Shown here: piece by piece, positions 16,847-26,703 of the stretch
How the letters are laid out: every line of letters starts with the position of its first letter
How positions within the stretch are numbered: position 1 is the first letter of the stretch
DNA from: CAYOLL01 sp964404765 [NCBI: uncultured Gemmatimonadota bacterium]
GTDB lineage: Bacteria > 4572-55
DNA length: 64,000 bases
Assembly: GCA_964404765.1 (NCBI GenBank)
Contig: CAYOLL010000009.1
Location: forward strand, 1-64,000
Reading direction: 5' to 3'
Position numbers and translations under genes: made by a program
Notes under the pieces: generated by a model
Database searches by the model: none
The model's input: the letters and a program-made list of their open reading frames with translations, nothing else
What the model was told of the DNA's origin: nothing

Positions 16847-17128
16847 TTAAACCAACTCAATCCGTAATTGCTTGCCCAACGCCAAAGCCGCCCGCTCAAT
16901 CGTCTGCAGGGTGACAGCCCCGCCGTTTGGATTCAGCAAACGTTTCAGCGTGGCGGGACTGACGCGCATCCGCTCAGCCAGCGTTGCTTTTGATATTTGC
17001 GCCGATTGCATCATTTGATCCAGTTGGAAAGCCAGGACACGCTGAATGGCCACGATTTCCGCCGTATCCAGCAAATTGTCTTCCTTCAAAAAGTCATCGA
17101 AACTGCTGCCAAGATGTTTGGGATTCAT
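16847..17128 (-). CDS. XRE-family helix-turn-helix regulator (antitoxin-like)
   Basis: A 93-residue protein with a helix-turn-helix at about residues 42-70 (ISKATLAERMRVSPATLKRL) followed by GGAVTLQTIERAALALGKQL. This is the size and pattern of HigA-like antitoxins and small phage-type repressors. It starts 3 bp after the stop of a 53-residue gene upstream, a toxin-then-antitoxin order as in higBA. The partner is much shorter than a normal HigB, so this may be a decayed pair in which only the regulator survives. Function is inferred from domain and context only. Confidence 0.8.
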   Translation of the reverse strand: MNPKHLGSSFDDFLKEDNLLDTAEIVAIQRVLAFQLDQMMQSAQISKATLAERMRVSPATLKRLLNPNGGAVTLQTIERAALALGKQLRIELV

Positions 17129-17131
17129 TCG

Positions 17132-17293
17132 TCACTCCTTCAGTTTGGTGAGACGTTCACGCGCTGTCGCCAAATCGGCGCGGGCGCGCTTGACTTTTTT
17201 ATCATTGAGCAAGGCTTTGTTGACCAGAATAACGATGGATGTTTCGCTTTCGGCAATGTCCAGCAAGGCCGATGGGAAGGTGGCGGTTAACAT
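17132..17293 (-). CDS. 53-residue partner of XRE regulator, possible HigB remnant
   Basis: Begins MLTATFPSALLDIAESETS and ends in a basic helix KKVKRARADLATARERLTKL. The second half (IVILVNKALLND then KK..RA...L..AR.RL) resembles the end of HigB/phage Gp49-like toxins, which typically close with a strand, a basic KK segment and a helix, while the first half of such a toxin is missing. The ATG at 17293 has a good AGGAG site 8 bp upstream, so the short gene could be translated as it stands. It may be a truncated toxin or a small protein in its own right; I cannot decide between these. Confidence 0.5.
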   Translation of the reverse strand: MLTATFPSALLDIAESETSIVILVNKALLNDKKVKRARADLATARERLTKLKE

Positions 17294-17512
17294 TTTTGCT
17301 CTCCTTTTGGTCAATGAACTTACGGCAGTAATCATGCCCATCAAATTTATGCTGCTAACGCCATTAATCAAGATGAATTTTAAAGCCGACCACGTTATCC
17401 GGTCGCACTTCCAGCGGTAATCACCTCAGCCCGTCGGCTTAGCTCAGGACAAGCCGGGCCGGGCAATAAACTCCTTCAGATACGAGAGCCGCTGCTCGGA
17501 TGAAAGAATGCT

Positions 17513-17550
17513 AACCCGACTCAGAGTGGTAGGTTCCGAGCCGGGTTAGG
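17513..17550 (-). terminator. hairpin at the end of cinA
   Basis: Imperfect inverted repeat aacccggctcgga / tctgagtcgggtt overlapping the cinA stop codon. The T-run is weak, so termination efficiency is uncertain. Confidence 0.45.
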
Positions 17551-18793
17551 CCGACGGATTCAGCAAATAACGGCGTAGAAGCTCCAGCGCCATATTGGCT
17601 GCCCGCAGTTTAATATCGCTGCGATCTCCCGGCATCATGAGCTTATGGGTAATGGTTTTATCCGGCGTCGCTAATGCGATGTAAACCAAACCGACCGGCT
17701 TGGCGGGCGTGGCCCCGGTTGGACCGGCAATGCCGGTTGTCGCCAGACCAAAATCGGTTCCGGCCAGCCGGTTGACGCCCTGGGCCATTTCGATCGCGGT
17801 CTCTTCGCTGACGGCGCCAAATGCTTGCAAGGTTTCCGGCTTTACGTTCAGCAAATCTATTTTGGCCTGATTGCTGTATGTAATGCAGCCGCGCTCAAAG
17901 TAGGCCGAGCTGCCCGGCGTTTCCGTCAGCAGATGCCCGACCAACCCGCCGGTACAGGATTCCGCCGTGGCTAATGTTTTTTGCTGCGCGATGAGCAGCC
18001 GGCCAACGACAGCCGACAGCGTATCCATGTCGCGACCATAAATATAGCGTTCAACCTGCTCCCGAATTTGTCGCTCTCCTTCGGCCAAAATGGCCTCCGC
18101 TTCTTCAGCCGGGCGGTTATAAACCGTCAGCCGCAGCCTGACCCCATGTGATAGTGACGGCAAATAGGCCAGCGTAAATTGCTGCGGCCGGCTTTCCACA
18201 GGCTGCAGCTTTTCGGCTAAGGTAGATTCCGGGATGCCAGTGGTCAAGACCATCCGAAAGCGCGTTACCAGACCGCCGGCGCGTGGTTTAAGGCGCGGAA
18301 TCACTTCATTCAGCAAAAGCCATTGCATTTCTTTCGGCACACCGGGCAGGGCAAAAAAATGACGCCCGTCCTTTTCGACCCAAATGCCCGGCGCTGTCCC
18401 GTTGGGATTCAACAAATTTTGGCCATGTTCCAGCACCATTGCCTGGCTGAGATTCGTCTCGGCCATGCGGATGCCACGGGACTCAAAGCGCTGCTTTAGC
18501 GCAGCCAGCAAGGCATCATCCAGCACTAATTGCTGGTTAAAGTAACGCGCAATCTGGAGCTTGGTAATGTCATCGGCTGTCGGGCCAAGTCCACCGGTGC
18601 TGATCACAACCTCAAAGTTTGCCATCGCGTAGGCAACCGCGTTGTAAATCGCTTCCGGATCATCGCCAACGGTCAGGTTCTGCGCCACGTTAATGCCATG
18701 TTCGGCCAAACTTCGACCGATGAAGGCCGCGTTGGTATTGACAATATTGCCGAGTAAAATTTCGTCGCCGATCGTTAATAACAAAGCTTTCAT
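17546..18793 (-). CDS. cinA: CinA, NMN amidohydrolase / competence-damage protein
   Basis: A 415-residue two-domain protein. The N-terminal MoCF-like domain has GDEILLGNIVNTNAAFIGR and STGGLGPTADDIT, and the C-terminal deamidase domain (about residue 255 on) has ATAESCTGGLVG, TPGSSAYFERG and TTGIAGPTGA. The C-terminal domain hydrolyses nicotinamide mononucleotide to nicotinate mononucleotide in the pyridine nucleotide salvage cycle; the N-terminal domain has ADP-ribose pyrophosphatase activity in some homologues. Length and motifs are complete. The ATG at 18793 has an AAGGAG site upstream. A palindromic element (about 18848-18954) lies in its 5' region. Confidence 0.93.
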   Translation of the reverse strand: MKALLLTIGDEILLGNIVNTNAAFIGRSLAEHGINVAQNLTVGDDPEAIYNAVAYAMANFEVVISTGGLGPTADDITKLQIARYFNQQLVLDDALLAALKQRFESRGIRMAETNLSQAMVLEHGQNLLNPNGTAPGIWVEKDGRHFFALPGVPKEMQWLLLNEVIPRLKPRAGGLVTRFRMVLTTGIPESTLAEKLQPVESRPQQFTLAYLPSLSHGVRLRLTVYNRPAEEAEAILAEGERQIREQVERYIYGRDMDTLSAVVGRLLIAQQKTLATAESCTGGLVGHLLTETPGSSAYFERGCITYSNQAKIDLLNVKPETLQAFGAVSEETAIEMAQGVNRLAGTDFGLATTGIAGPTGATPAKPVGLVYIALATPDKTITHKLMMPGDRSDIKLRAANMALELLRRYLLNPSA

Positions 18794-18847
18794 ATTTGTA
18801 AATCTCCTTTTTGATTTTTTCGGAAATGTGCCGGATTGCGTTACCCT

Positions 18848-18954
18848 ACTGCTTGATGGCCTAAGTTCGTGTGAACTTAGACCTAATAGGTTTTCAAAAC
18901 CTATTAGGTCTGGTCTGCGCGAAAAAGTTCACACGAATTTAAGCCGCGTAGCAC
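18848..18954. repeat. gtgctacgcggc palindromic element, copy 2
   Basis: The right end aagccgcgtagcac and inner agttcacacgaa pair with ttcgtgtgaactt on the left; the centre is a perfect palindrome of gacctaataggtttt around ttcaaaa. It is a relative of 10467-10553 with a different central insert. Confidence 0.75.
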
Positions 18955-18996
18955 TACTTTGGTTCCGGCTTGTCCGGGTTAGAGTGAACTGGCTTA

Positions 18997-20705
18997 TTAT
19001 GGCGGTGAGGATGACTGCGGATTCCAGACCCGTAAGGAGTCTAACGCGATACGAAAGTTTGCATTTAACGGATAGAGACGACTGGCGGTGACCAGGGCCG
19101 CCTCCGCTTGCGGATAATCGTTCCGGACTAAGTAAAGCTGACTTAGCTGGAAATAATAGACCGGATTTCTTTGATCGTAACGAATTGCTTTTTGCAGGTA
19201 CTCAATCGATCGGTTTGCTTCTGTCGGCGTCAATATCCAGTTGAGTTCGGCCAGGCTGGCCAGCGTTCGGGCATCGTAAGGATCTTTCTCACAGGCTTGC
19301 AGATAGTAGCGATATGCCGTCTGGTAATCATTTTTTACGCGGGCCGCCGCGGCCAGACGAACATCACTTTTAGCCCGGGCAATTGCCAAATTTTTGAAAA
19401 ATAGCGGGATCGAAATAAGAATAACCATTCCCATCATGAACCGCCGCCGGCCTGGTGATTGCGGCGCAGTTTCAACGCCGGCAGGCGCTACCAATCCCAA
19501 TAGCATAAAAGCCGGAATGGAAATGCTGCTAAAGTAAAGATCAAAGTCAACCAAATTGTGAATTAAGTAGCCAAGAAATGACAGCGCTAACGCGGTTTGA
19601 AAGGTGGGCGTTTTCAGGTAAAGGCGCAGGCTGTAAATGGCGGCCAGGGTAAAGATAAGCCAGAGCAACCCGCCGGGTAAGCCTAACTCGGCCAGTAGTT
19701 GAATCCAGGCGTTGTGGGCATAGCGCGACTCGTTGGCGGCGGCGGTCATGTAGCCGATGTAGGCCGCGCCATAACAGCCCGGACCAACGCCCATCAGCGG
19801 GTGGTCTAAAAAAATGTGCCAGCCGATGCGCCAGTTTTCCAGTCGCCAACTGAGCGAGCCGGCTTTGGTTATATCTAAAACAAAATCCGTTCGACTATTT
19901 AAGAAAATTACAAAAGTACCGAGAATACCAACAAGCGCCAAAATCCCAATAATGACACTGTGACGATGCTGTAATTTCGGCATATTTAGTCGATGAATCC
20001 AATAGGCACTTATTAAAAAAAGGACGGCCAGCGTTGCTAAAGCGCCTACGGATTTTGTATAATACAGGCATAATAACTGCAGAATGAGGACGCTCGCATA
20101 CCATAATCGGAGCGGCTTTGACTGGCTTTGGACCAGCCGGCCCACCGCTAAAGGCATGAGCATCACCAGAAATCCGGCAAAAGTATTGACGTGACGAAAG
20201 GTAGAAAAAATACGACCGGACTGAATACGATTCAGACCGACTTGCGTGGCGGGCTCATCGGATTGCATCATTACTTCGAGTGTGCGGGGAAAACTGATAA
20301 ATTTTTGATGCAGTCCGTATAGGCAGGTCAAAAAAACAAGAATCAGCAGGACTTCGATCAGCAACGCTGAATAGGCCGATTTCTGAAAACGGCAACTTAT
20401 CCAAAAAATGGCGCAATACAACCCTAAATCAAGCAGAAACTGACGCGCGGCTACCGCGTTGACGGCAAAAAAAAAGACGCGCCTGCCCATGTCAATAAGA
20501 GCAGAAGCCAAATAAAAGACGGCGCTTGTCCGGCAGCGGATGCCTGGAGCAAAGCCAGTGTAATCAAAAGGCCGACCAAAGCAATTTGCGCCCCCGGCAG
20601 CCATATATCCCACTGCGGATGGACAGAAAGCAACGTGCAGAGTGACAGCAAGATGGTCAACAAATAGAGGCTGATTTTTTCAAGGGTAACAGATGGTGTG
20701 GTCAT
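18997..20705 (-). CDS. O-antigen ligase/polymerase-like membrane protein with TPR tail, frameshifted
   Basis: A polytopic membrane protein of the Wzy/WaaL class read in two frames. Frame 1 begins at 20705 (MTTPSVTLEKISLYLL) and covers three hydrophobic segments up to TWAGASFFLPSTR, stop at 20451. Frame 2 continues with AVNAVAARQFLLDLGLYCAIF and about ten helices, including the ligase-type loop (WRIGWHIFLDHPLMGVGPG, YAHNAWIQLLAELGLPGGLL), then cytoplasmic TPR-like repeats (about residues 415-530 of frame 2). The frames meet at a run of nine A/T at 20467-20475, so a one-base slip explains the break: a sequencing error, a real inactivation or reversible slippage. In LPS-making bacteria such enzymes join or polymerise O-antigen; substrate unknown. 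It starts 3 bp after pdxJ. Confidence 0.78.
20467..20475 (-). repeat. nine-base homopolymer at a frame break
   Basis: Nine T on the coding strand exactly where the ligase-like gene changes reading frame; a one-base length change would restore a continuous frame. Confidence 0.85.
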
Positions 20706-20708
20706 ATA

Positions 20709-21431
20709 TTAGCGCTTTAGGAGGCCAACCATTTCATGGACGGCCCGTTCCATGCCGACCATAATCGCCCGTGAGATAATGGAGTGGCCGATATTGAGCT
20801 CTTCCAATTCTGCTATGGCTACAATCGGTTTAATGTTCCGATAGGTCAAACCGTGTCCGGCATGAACGCCCAAGCCAAGCCGGTGAGCGGTCTTACAGGC
20901 GTTTTCAGCTCGATCTAACTGCATGGCAATATCATGATCGTTACGCGCATTAGCGTATTGGCCGGTATGGAGCTCTACAGCTTTGGCGCTGAGTTTTGCC
21001 GCGGCCTTAATCATATCAATATCCGGGTCAATAAAGAGGCTGACTTTAATGCCGGCATTCTGGAGGGTGCTCACGGCGGTTTCGACCGCCGCCGCGTTTT
21101 TATTCAGATCAAGTCCGCCTTCGGTAGTGATTTCCTGGCGGCTTTCCGGCACAATACAGGCCCAGTCGGGCCGAATCGCCAGGGCAATAGCGATCATTTT
21201 TTCCGTAGCGGCCATTTCCATATTTAACTTGACTTGAACAACTTCGCGTAAAATTTTGAGATCACGATCCTGAATATGCCGCCGATCCTCACGCAAGTGA
21301 ACTGTGATTAAATCTGCGCCGCCCATTTCGGCCAGTAATGCTGCGGTTACCGGATCAGGCTCGGTTGTACGACGGGCTTGACGCACGGTCGCAACATGAT
21401 CGATATTGACACCAAGACGAATAGGTTTCAT
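20709..21431 (-). CDS. pdxJ: pyridoxine 5'-phosphate synthase PdxJ
   Basis: A 240-residue TIM-barrel enzyme that condenses 1-deoxyxylulose 5-phosphate with 3-amino-2-oxopropyl phosphate to make pyridoxine 5'-phosphate, the last ring-forming step of the DXP-dependent vitamin B6 route. Conserved segments are clear: [17 protein letters not shown] at the N-terminus, [13 protein letters not shown], and [15 protein letters not shown] in the middle, with [11 protein letters not shown] and [12 protein letters not shown] near the end. The ATG at 21431 ([12 protein letters not shown]) is chosen because the family always begins this way; a 14-residue upstream extension is unlikely. The stop is 3 bp before the ligase-like gene, suggesting a shared transcript. 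Confidence 0.96.
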   Translation of the reverse strand: MKPIRLGVNIDHVATVRQARRTTEPDPVTAALLAEMGGADLITVHLREDRRHIQDRDLKILREVVQVKLNMEMAATEKMIAIALAIRPDWACIVPESRQEITTEGGLDLNKNAAAVETAVSTLQNAGIKVSLFIDPDIDMIKAAAKLSAKAVELHTGQYANARNDHDIAMQLDRAENACKTAHRLGLGVHAGHGLTYRNIKPIVAIAELEELNIGHSIISRAIMVGMERAVHEMVGLLKR

Positions 21432-21703
21432 TTTAACGACCTCGCTTAGCAATGAATAATGGACAATGAGCAATGCGCAAGACGGTTTGCTGTTGCTACG
21501 GTAAAACCATTATCGTAAAGTATTCCCAAACCTTTGGCTTGTCAACTTTCTTTTATGCGGTTGAGCGAAAAAGTCTCGCAGGATCGCATACATTTTTTTG
21601 TTGCAAAAAGTAAAGCGGAAATCTATATTTCTTTTTTGACTCCACGATCAAATTATCCGTAAATTATTCCTAACTTTTTAACACTTTTATGTAAGGAGAA
21701 ATT

Positions 21704-22318
21704 ATGATTACGCTCCCGCTCTTGCAGCAGCTTGCCCCGAAAACAGCCGTTGACAAGCTGAAACCATTGGTTGACGCGCTGAATAAAACCTGTGCAAAAT
21801 TTGAGATCAACACCAAAATTCGGGTAGCCGCATTTTTAGCGCAGACAGCGCACGAATCCGGCGGGTTCAATTTTTTAAAGGAAAATCTTAACTATTCTCA
21901 GGAATCGCTGCGCAAAGTTTTCCCCAAGTACTTTGCAGACGACGCCACCGCCGCAAAATATGCTCGTCAGCCCGAGAAGATTGCCAGCCGCGTTTACGGA
22001 GGTCGCATGGGCAACGGCGATGAAGCTTCCGGCGACGGCTTCCGTTTCTGCGGCCGCGGTTTAATTCAATTGACCGGCAAGGATAACTATTCAGCCATGG
22101 CCAAAGATATGGGCATGGCGCTGGAAGCGCTGGTGACTTATCTGGAAAGCGTCGAAGGCGCGTGTATGTCGGCAGGCTGGTTCTGGAACAAAAACGGCTT
22201 GAATGCCATTGCCGATAAAGAAGATTTTGTCACGCTGACCAAGCGTATTAACGGCGGGACCATTGGTCTGGAAGATCGCAAGCATCACTTTGAAATTGCC
22301 AAAAAAGCGTTAGCTTAA
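21704..22318 (+). CDS. GH19 chitinase-like endolysin / peptidoglycan hydrolase
   Basis: A 204-residue protein covering a whole glycoside hydrolase family 19 domain: AAFLAQTAHESGGFNFLKEN (catalytic Glu in HESGG, about residue 51), KIASRVYGGRMGNGDE (second acid), and FCGRGLIQLTGKDNYS. This compact form is common as phage endolysin and as bacterial muralytic enzyme. There is no signal peptide and no holin or phage gene nearby, so it is either a domesticated phage lysin or needs another export route. It starts with a good AAGGAG site and ends just before a terminator, so it is a single-gene unit. Neighbours do not hint at a function. Confidence 0.9.
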   Translation: MITLPLLQQLAPKTAVDKLKPLVDALNKTCAKFEINTKIRVAAFLAQTAHESGGFNFLKENLNYSQESLRKVFPKYFADDATAAKYARQPEKIASRVYGGRMGNGDEASGDGFRFCGRGLIQLTGKDNYSAMAKDMGMALEALVTYLESVEGACMSAGWFWNKNGLNAIADKEDFVTLTKRINGGTIGLEDRKHHFEIAKKALA

Positions 22319-22352
22319 TTTATAAAGCATAAAGCATGATCCTTGTTTGATA

Positions 22353-22399
22353 TAAAAAAGCCGCTGCCCGACTATTTTGTCAGGCGGCGGCTTTTTATT
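22353..22399. terminator. bidirectional terminator between GH19 and SNF2 genes
   Basis: Stem aaaaagccgc-gcc / ggc-gcggcttttt between convergent genes, with A-run on one side and T-run on the other. Confidence 0.88.
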
Positions 22400-22419
22400 G
22401 TACAACGGCCATGACGACA

Positions 22420-25400
22420 TCAATTTTCCCGGATCAGAGCCAACAACTGCTCGGCGTTGATTTTGCCGCTGGATTCGGCGCCTTCCAGCAAGCTATCGGC
22501 CAGGTCGCGCTTTTCGCGATGCAGATTAACGATTTTTTCTTCGATGGTGTGCTGCGTCACCAGGCGGTAGATGGTGACCGGGCGCTGCTGGCCGATGCGA
22601 TGGGCGCGATCGGAAGCCTGATCTTCCACAGCCGGATTCCACCACGGATCCATGTGAATGACATAGTCAGCAGCAGTCAAATTCAAGCCCTGGCCGCCGG
22701 CGCGCAGGCTGATCAAAAAGAGATCGCCTTCGCCGGCCTGAAACGCATTGACGCGCTTCTCACGGTCTTTGATCGGTGTGCTGCCATCCAGATATTGATA
22801 TGGAATCTTTTTCCTTTCGACAACCTCGCGGATGATCTCCAAATAACCGACAAATTGACTGAAGACGAGGGCTTTGTGGCGGTTTTCGCGCAGCTCGTCG
22901 ATGATTTCTTCAAACACAGCCATTTTGCTGCTTTCCAGCGGACTGTCTTTGGTGACTAATTTGGTATGGCAGCAGGCGCGGCGCAGCTTCATAATTTCGG
23001 CCAAAATCTTCAAGTGCTTTTCCCCGGCGTTGCCGCTGCCGTCCTCGATCCGGGCCAATTGCTCGATGGTGCGCAAACGCATGGCCTCGTAAAAAGCCGC
23101 TTCCTCTTTGCTCAGTTGCACGGTCAGTGTGATTTCCGTTTTTGGCGGCAGTTCGTCCAAAACTTCATTTTTTAAGCGGCGCAGCATAAACGGGTGAACC
23201 AGTCGTTTCAGCCGCTTGCGTGCATTTGGATCTTTATATTTTTCAATGGGATAGGCAAAGCGCTCGTTAAAACGCTGCAACGAACCCAGCAGGCCGGGAT
23301 TAATGAAGTTAAACAGATTCCACAACTCGCCCAGGTGGTTCTCAATCGGCGTGCCGGTGGTGATGATCTTAAAATCGCCCTGCAAATCCATGGCGGCTTT
23401 TGAGCGCTTGGTCATCACGTTTTTAATCGCCTGAGCCTCATCCAGCACAATGGTTGACCAGTGGGTCTTGGCCAGCGCTTCCGCTTCGTAATGCAACAGG
23501 GCATAGCTGCAAATCAGCAGGTCGAAGGGGCCAAGCTTGTTGATCTGCTCCTCGCGCTCTTTGCCGGCCAGGATGACCGGTTTCAGTGTCGGGGCAAACC
23601 GCTGCGCTTCCTGCACCCAATTAAAAGTCACCGAGGCCGGGCACACCACCAGTGTGGGGCCGTTTTTGGCGCGATCCAGAATGACAGCCAGTCCCTGCAC
23701 GGTCTTGCCCAGACCCATATCGTCGGCCAGACAGGCGCCGACGCCCCAGTGGGCCAGCCGTGACAACCATTTAAAGCCATCCACCTGATATTCGCGCAAT
23801 TCGGCTTGAAAGGTTGACGGGACAACCGGATGGTAGTTATCCAGTTCTTTCAGTTTTTGCAGGTGCTCTTTCCAGGCTTTGTCTACCTTAAGCTGCTTGA
23901 TTTCGTCAAAATGATCCTGCAAAGTCAACGCTGCCAGCGGATGAAAACGGGCGCCGTCTTTGTGAATTTCGGCATAGGCCATCATCTCGTCCAGACGTTT
24001 GCGGAAGGTGTCGGTCAGAGCCAGATATTGATCGTTGCCCAGCGGGATGAAACGACCTTTATTGGCGTCCACCAATTCCAGCAGGCGGCGCATGTCCAGC
24101 ACCGTATTTTCGTCAACCTGCAGTTCGCCGGTCAACGAAAACCAATCGTTTTTCTTCTGCACCCGCAATGCAAGCTGATCGAACGAGACGGCATTGGTCA
24201 CACTGATTTTGCCGCCTTCCGGCCATTCGACCGGGACGGTTTCGCGCAGCTCGTTGAGTTCCATCAAAACCTGCAAGCAGGCTTCCGGACTATCAAAGGT
24301 CCATACACCGGTGCCATCATCGCTTTCGCGCAGGGTCGGACAGGCCTTTAGGATTTGCTCCTGACTCTTCTTTTCAGTTTTGAGATCACGCCGGGTCTGC
24401 ACACGCTTGCCGCCGATTTCCGCCAGGACATTTTCGCCGCCGTGACTTGGGCCAAAATACGGTCCATTTGCCCCAAAGGGTTTGACAAAAATCTCCAGCT
24501 TAAAGCCGCCGGACATGGGCAACAGATGTACATAACATTTGCTGTCGGCTTCAACCAGCGGGATGGATTCGTCTACGCCGCCAATCACCGAATGTACCGT
24601 CACCATAGAGGAAAGATGGCCGATAGCTTTCAACAACGCTTCTTTACCGGCTTCCGGTACCCGCAGGCTTTTGCCGCCAAATGTCGTGGCGATCTGTTGA
24701 AAACTTTCGGTAATTTCGACGACTTTATAGCGCGTAGGCGTTTCGCGAATCAGGTGAACCCCGACCTTGTTGGCGTCAATCGTAAACTTGATTTCGTAAT
24801 CATTGCCGCTGCGATCCACAATGAGTTCCGGATCGGCTTTAATCAGTTCGACCGAAACTTCTGGCGACTTTTCCAGAAACAGATTTGGATGACCCACCAG
24901 CGCCAGCAAGGCTTTATCAAAATCGAATTCATAGAATGAACCGCCGTAATAACCGTAGCGCGTGTGTGTCTCAATTGCGCCGACGACTTTTAAATCCTGG
25001 GGTGTAACGCAGTCTAATTCCCCATTTTTTAGTCGATCCAGGGCGACGTTACGACCTTTTGTCCAGGCGCCGTTTTTAGATAATTTTTGCTCTTTGGGAG
25101 AAACCTGCTTGTTATCAAAATCAACTAACCAGGCTAAGCGCATGGTTCTAACTTCGGTAGTCGCATCTTTGCGCTTGTCCATGCCCATCAGTGCCAGGGC
25201 TTTAAGCGCCCGCTGCCATTCTTCTTCCCGCGGCTGGGTGTGGATAATGCTGCTAACGCCGAGTTCTTTTTGTAACTTTACAGCCTGCTCGGCAAAAGTT
25301 TTGGCATCCCGGCTAAAGGAACCTAACAGACAAGCGTACTCCATGGCCAGCCATTTATAGCCGGCGTTAAGCGCTTTCTCGTATACGGTGCGCAGGTGAC

Positions 25401-26703
25401 TGTCGTAGCGGCCCAGCTCTTTTGGGAAAACCCAGTAGATGACCAGGCAGCCAATCAAGGTGGAAAAACCGTCAATATGCAAATCGGGCCGAAAGTTTTT
25501 CAGAAACAACTCTTTGGCTTGGTCGACCCGGCTTTGTTTCACCAATAACAGCGCTTGCAAAGCCAGATAGGACAGGCCAAACAGGTCCTGCTGTTTGAGT
25601 AGTTGAACCAGCATCTTTTCCAGCGCCGGGATTTTCTCCAAATCCTGGGTCTTAAGTAACGCCAAGGCATAAAAGATGCCAGGTATTTCATCAAAATAGC
25701 TGTTCCGGCGGTTGTTGTTCCGGCGCAGGATTTTCAGACCCAATTCAAAGCTGTACAGCGAGAGCTCGTTTTGATTGTGCAGAAATTCCAGACAGCCTTT
25801 ATGCACAAACGCGCCGCTAAAATCCGGATCTTTGTCAATAATCTGCTGGGCGGCGGCAAATTTACCCTGTAAAATAAATAGGTCGATCAGAACGCCGCGC
25901 ATCATTGATGCCGTTTCATCATCTTTAATGTCCAAAAAGTAATGCTGAATATACTCAGCGAGAAAATTGTTTGACTGGATATTCAACAAGCTATTTAGAA
26001 AAGTGCCGCGCAGCAGATTATACTGCAGCATAGTCGGCATGGTCCGAAACCATTCGGGCCGGAAGGGATTGGTAAAAATACGCTGAAAAAGCCCGCGCCG
26101 AGAAAGCTCACCCGGATAAAAGCGCTCAATTAATCCCAATGTTCGATCCAATACGCCAATGTCCCGCGTATAAATGGCTATGCGCAGTTCCCGGATGCAG
26201 CGCTCCACATTTAAGTAATACGACGAGTAGACGTTTTTCAGATCAATGGGCAAGATCAGCCTGACGGCGGCAACTAATTCCGGAAAATCCGGTTGGAGCG
26301 AAGCTTCATACATAATCGGCTCAATCATGTTATCCGCACACTCAATCCAGGATTTTTGGGCGACCAGTAGTCGGTACAGACGCAATTTGGTCAGTACATT
26401 TTGCAATGTCTTTTGAATGAAATAGACTCCGAGCCCGTCTCTTATTTTGGCTTTTTGCAAGCACTTCAACAAATTAAGCTCGTTGACGCGCTCCGAGATG
26501 ATGGACACCGTATTGATGACTGCTTTTTCCGATGGTGTCAGGATCTGATAAAGCTCAAGAGGCGTCATTTTTTCGATTTGGATCGTTTTTGGAATTTGCG
26601 CAGGCGGGGCGGCTGCCGGCTTTGTTAAGCCTTGCGGTTCATTTTTTACAACATCGCCTTTATGACGGGCTGCCAATTCTTTCATAATACTCTTTAGTGA
26701 CAT
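22420..26703 (-). CDS. large SNF2-family (HepA/RapA-like) helicase-type ATPase
   Basis: A 1427-residue protein. The first roughly 500 residues are mostly helical without a motif I can name; residues about 560-950 are a mixed region. The SNF2 motor occupies the C-terminal third: motif I LADDMGLGKTVQGLAVIL, motif II VLDEAQAIKN, motif III TGTPIENHLGELWNLF, then the second lobe with ALVFSQFVGYLEII, GGQGLNLTAADYVIHMDPWWNP and motif VI QASDRAHRIGQ. Bacterial members translocate on double-stranded DNA and may recycle RNA polymerase or act in defence or repair. No zinc-finger SWIM motif was seen. The ATG at 26703 follows GAGGA. It stands alone, convergent with the GH19 gene, so context gives little. 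Confidence 0.88.
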   Translation of the reverse strand: MSLKSIMKELAARHKGDVVKNEPQGLTKPAAAPPAQIPKTIQIEKMTPLELYQILTPSEKAVINTVSIISERVNELNLLKCLQKAKIRDGLGVYFIQKTLQNVLTKLRLYRLLVAQKSWIECADNMIEPIMYEASLQPDFPELVAAVRLILPIDLKNVYSSYYLNVERCIRELRIAIYTRDIGVLDRTLGLIERFYPGELSRRGLFQRIFTNPFRPEWFRTMPTMLQYNLLRGTFLNSLLNIQSNNFLAEYIQHYFLDIKDDETASMMRGVLIDLFILQGKFAAAQQIIDKDPDFSGAFVHKGCLEFLHNQNELSLYSFELGLKILRRNNNRRNSYFDEIPGIFYALALLKTQDLEKIPALEKMLVQLLKQQDLFGLSYLALQALLLVKQSRVDQAKELFLKNFRPDLHIDGFSTLIGCLVIYWVFPKELGRYDSHLRTVYEKALNAGYKWLAMEYACLLGSFSRDAKTFAEQAVKLQKELGVSSIIHTQPREEEWQRALKALALMGMDKRKDATTEVRTMRLAWLVDFDNKQVSPKEQKLSKNGAWTKGRNVALDRLKNGELDCVTPQDLKVVGAIETHTRYGYYGGSFYEFDFDKALLALVGHPNLFLEKSPEVSVELIKADPELIVDRSGNDYEIKFTIDANKVGVHLIRETPTRYKVVEITESFQQIATTFGGKSLRVPEAGKEALLKAIGHLSSMVTVHSVIGGVDESIPLVEADSKCYVHLLPMSGGFKLEIFVKPFGANGPYFGPSHGGENVLAEIGGKRVQTRRDLKTEKKSQEQILKACPTLRESDDGTGVWTFDSPEACLQVLMELNELRETVPVEWPEGGKISVTNAVSFDQLALRVQKKNDWFSLTGELQVDENTVLDMRRLLELVDANKGRFIPLGNDQYLALTDTFRKRLDEMMAYAEIHKDGARFHPLAALTLQDHFDEIKQLKVDKAWKEHLQKLKELDNYHPVVPSTFQAELREYQVDGFKWLSRLAHWGVGACLADDMGLGKTVQGLAVILDRAKNGPTLVVCPASVTFNWVQEAQRFAPTLKPVILAGKEREEQINKLGPFDLLICSYALLHYEAEALAKTHWSTIVLDEAQAIKNVMTKRSKAAMDLQGDFKIITTGTPIENHLGELWNLFNFINPGLLGSLQRFNERFAYPIEKYKDPNARKRLKRLVHPFMLRRLKNEVLDELPPKTEITLTVQLSKEEAAFYEAMRLRTIEQLARIEDGSGNAGEKHLKILAEIMKLRRACCHTKLVTKDSPLESSKMAVFEEIIDELRENRHKALVFSQFVGYLEIIREVVERKKIPYQYLDGSTPIKDREKRVNAFQAGEGDLFLISLRAGGQGLNLTAADYVIHMDPWWNPAVEDQASDRAHRIGQQRPVTIYRLVTQHTIEEKIVNLHREKRDLADSLLEGAESSGKINAEQLLALIREN

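Noticed and set aside
21704-22318. Prophage region
   Set aside because: Only one lysin-like gene; no capsid, tail, integrase or terminase genes around it.
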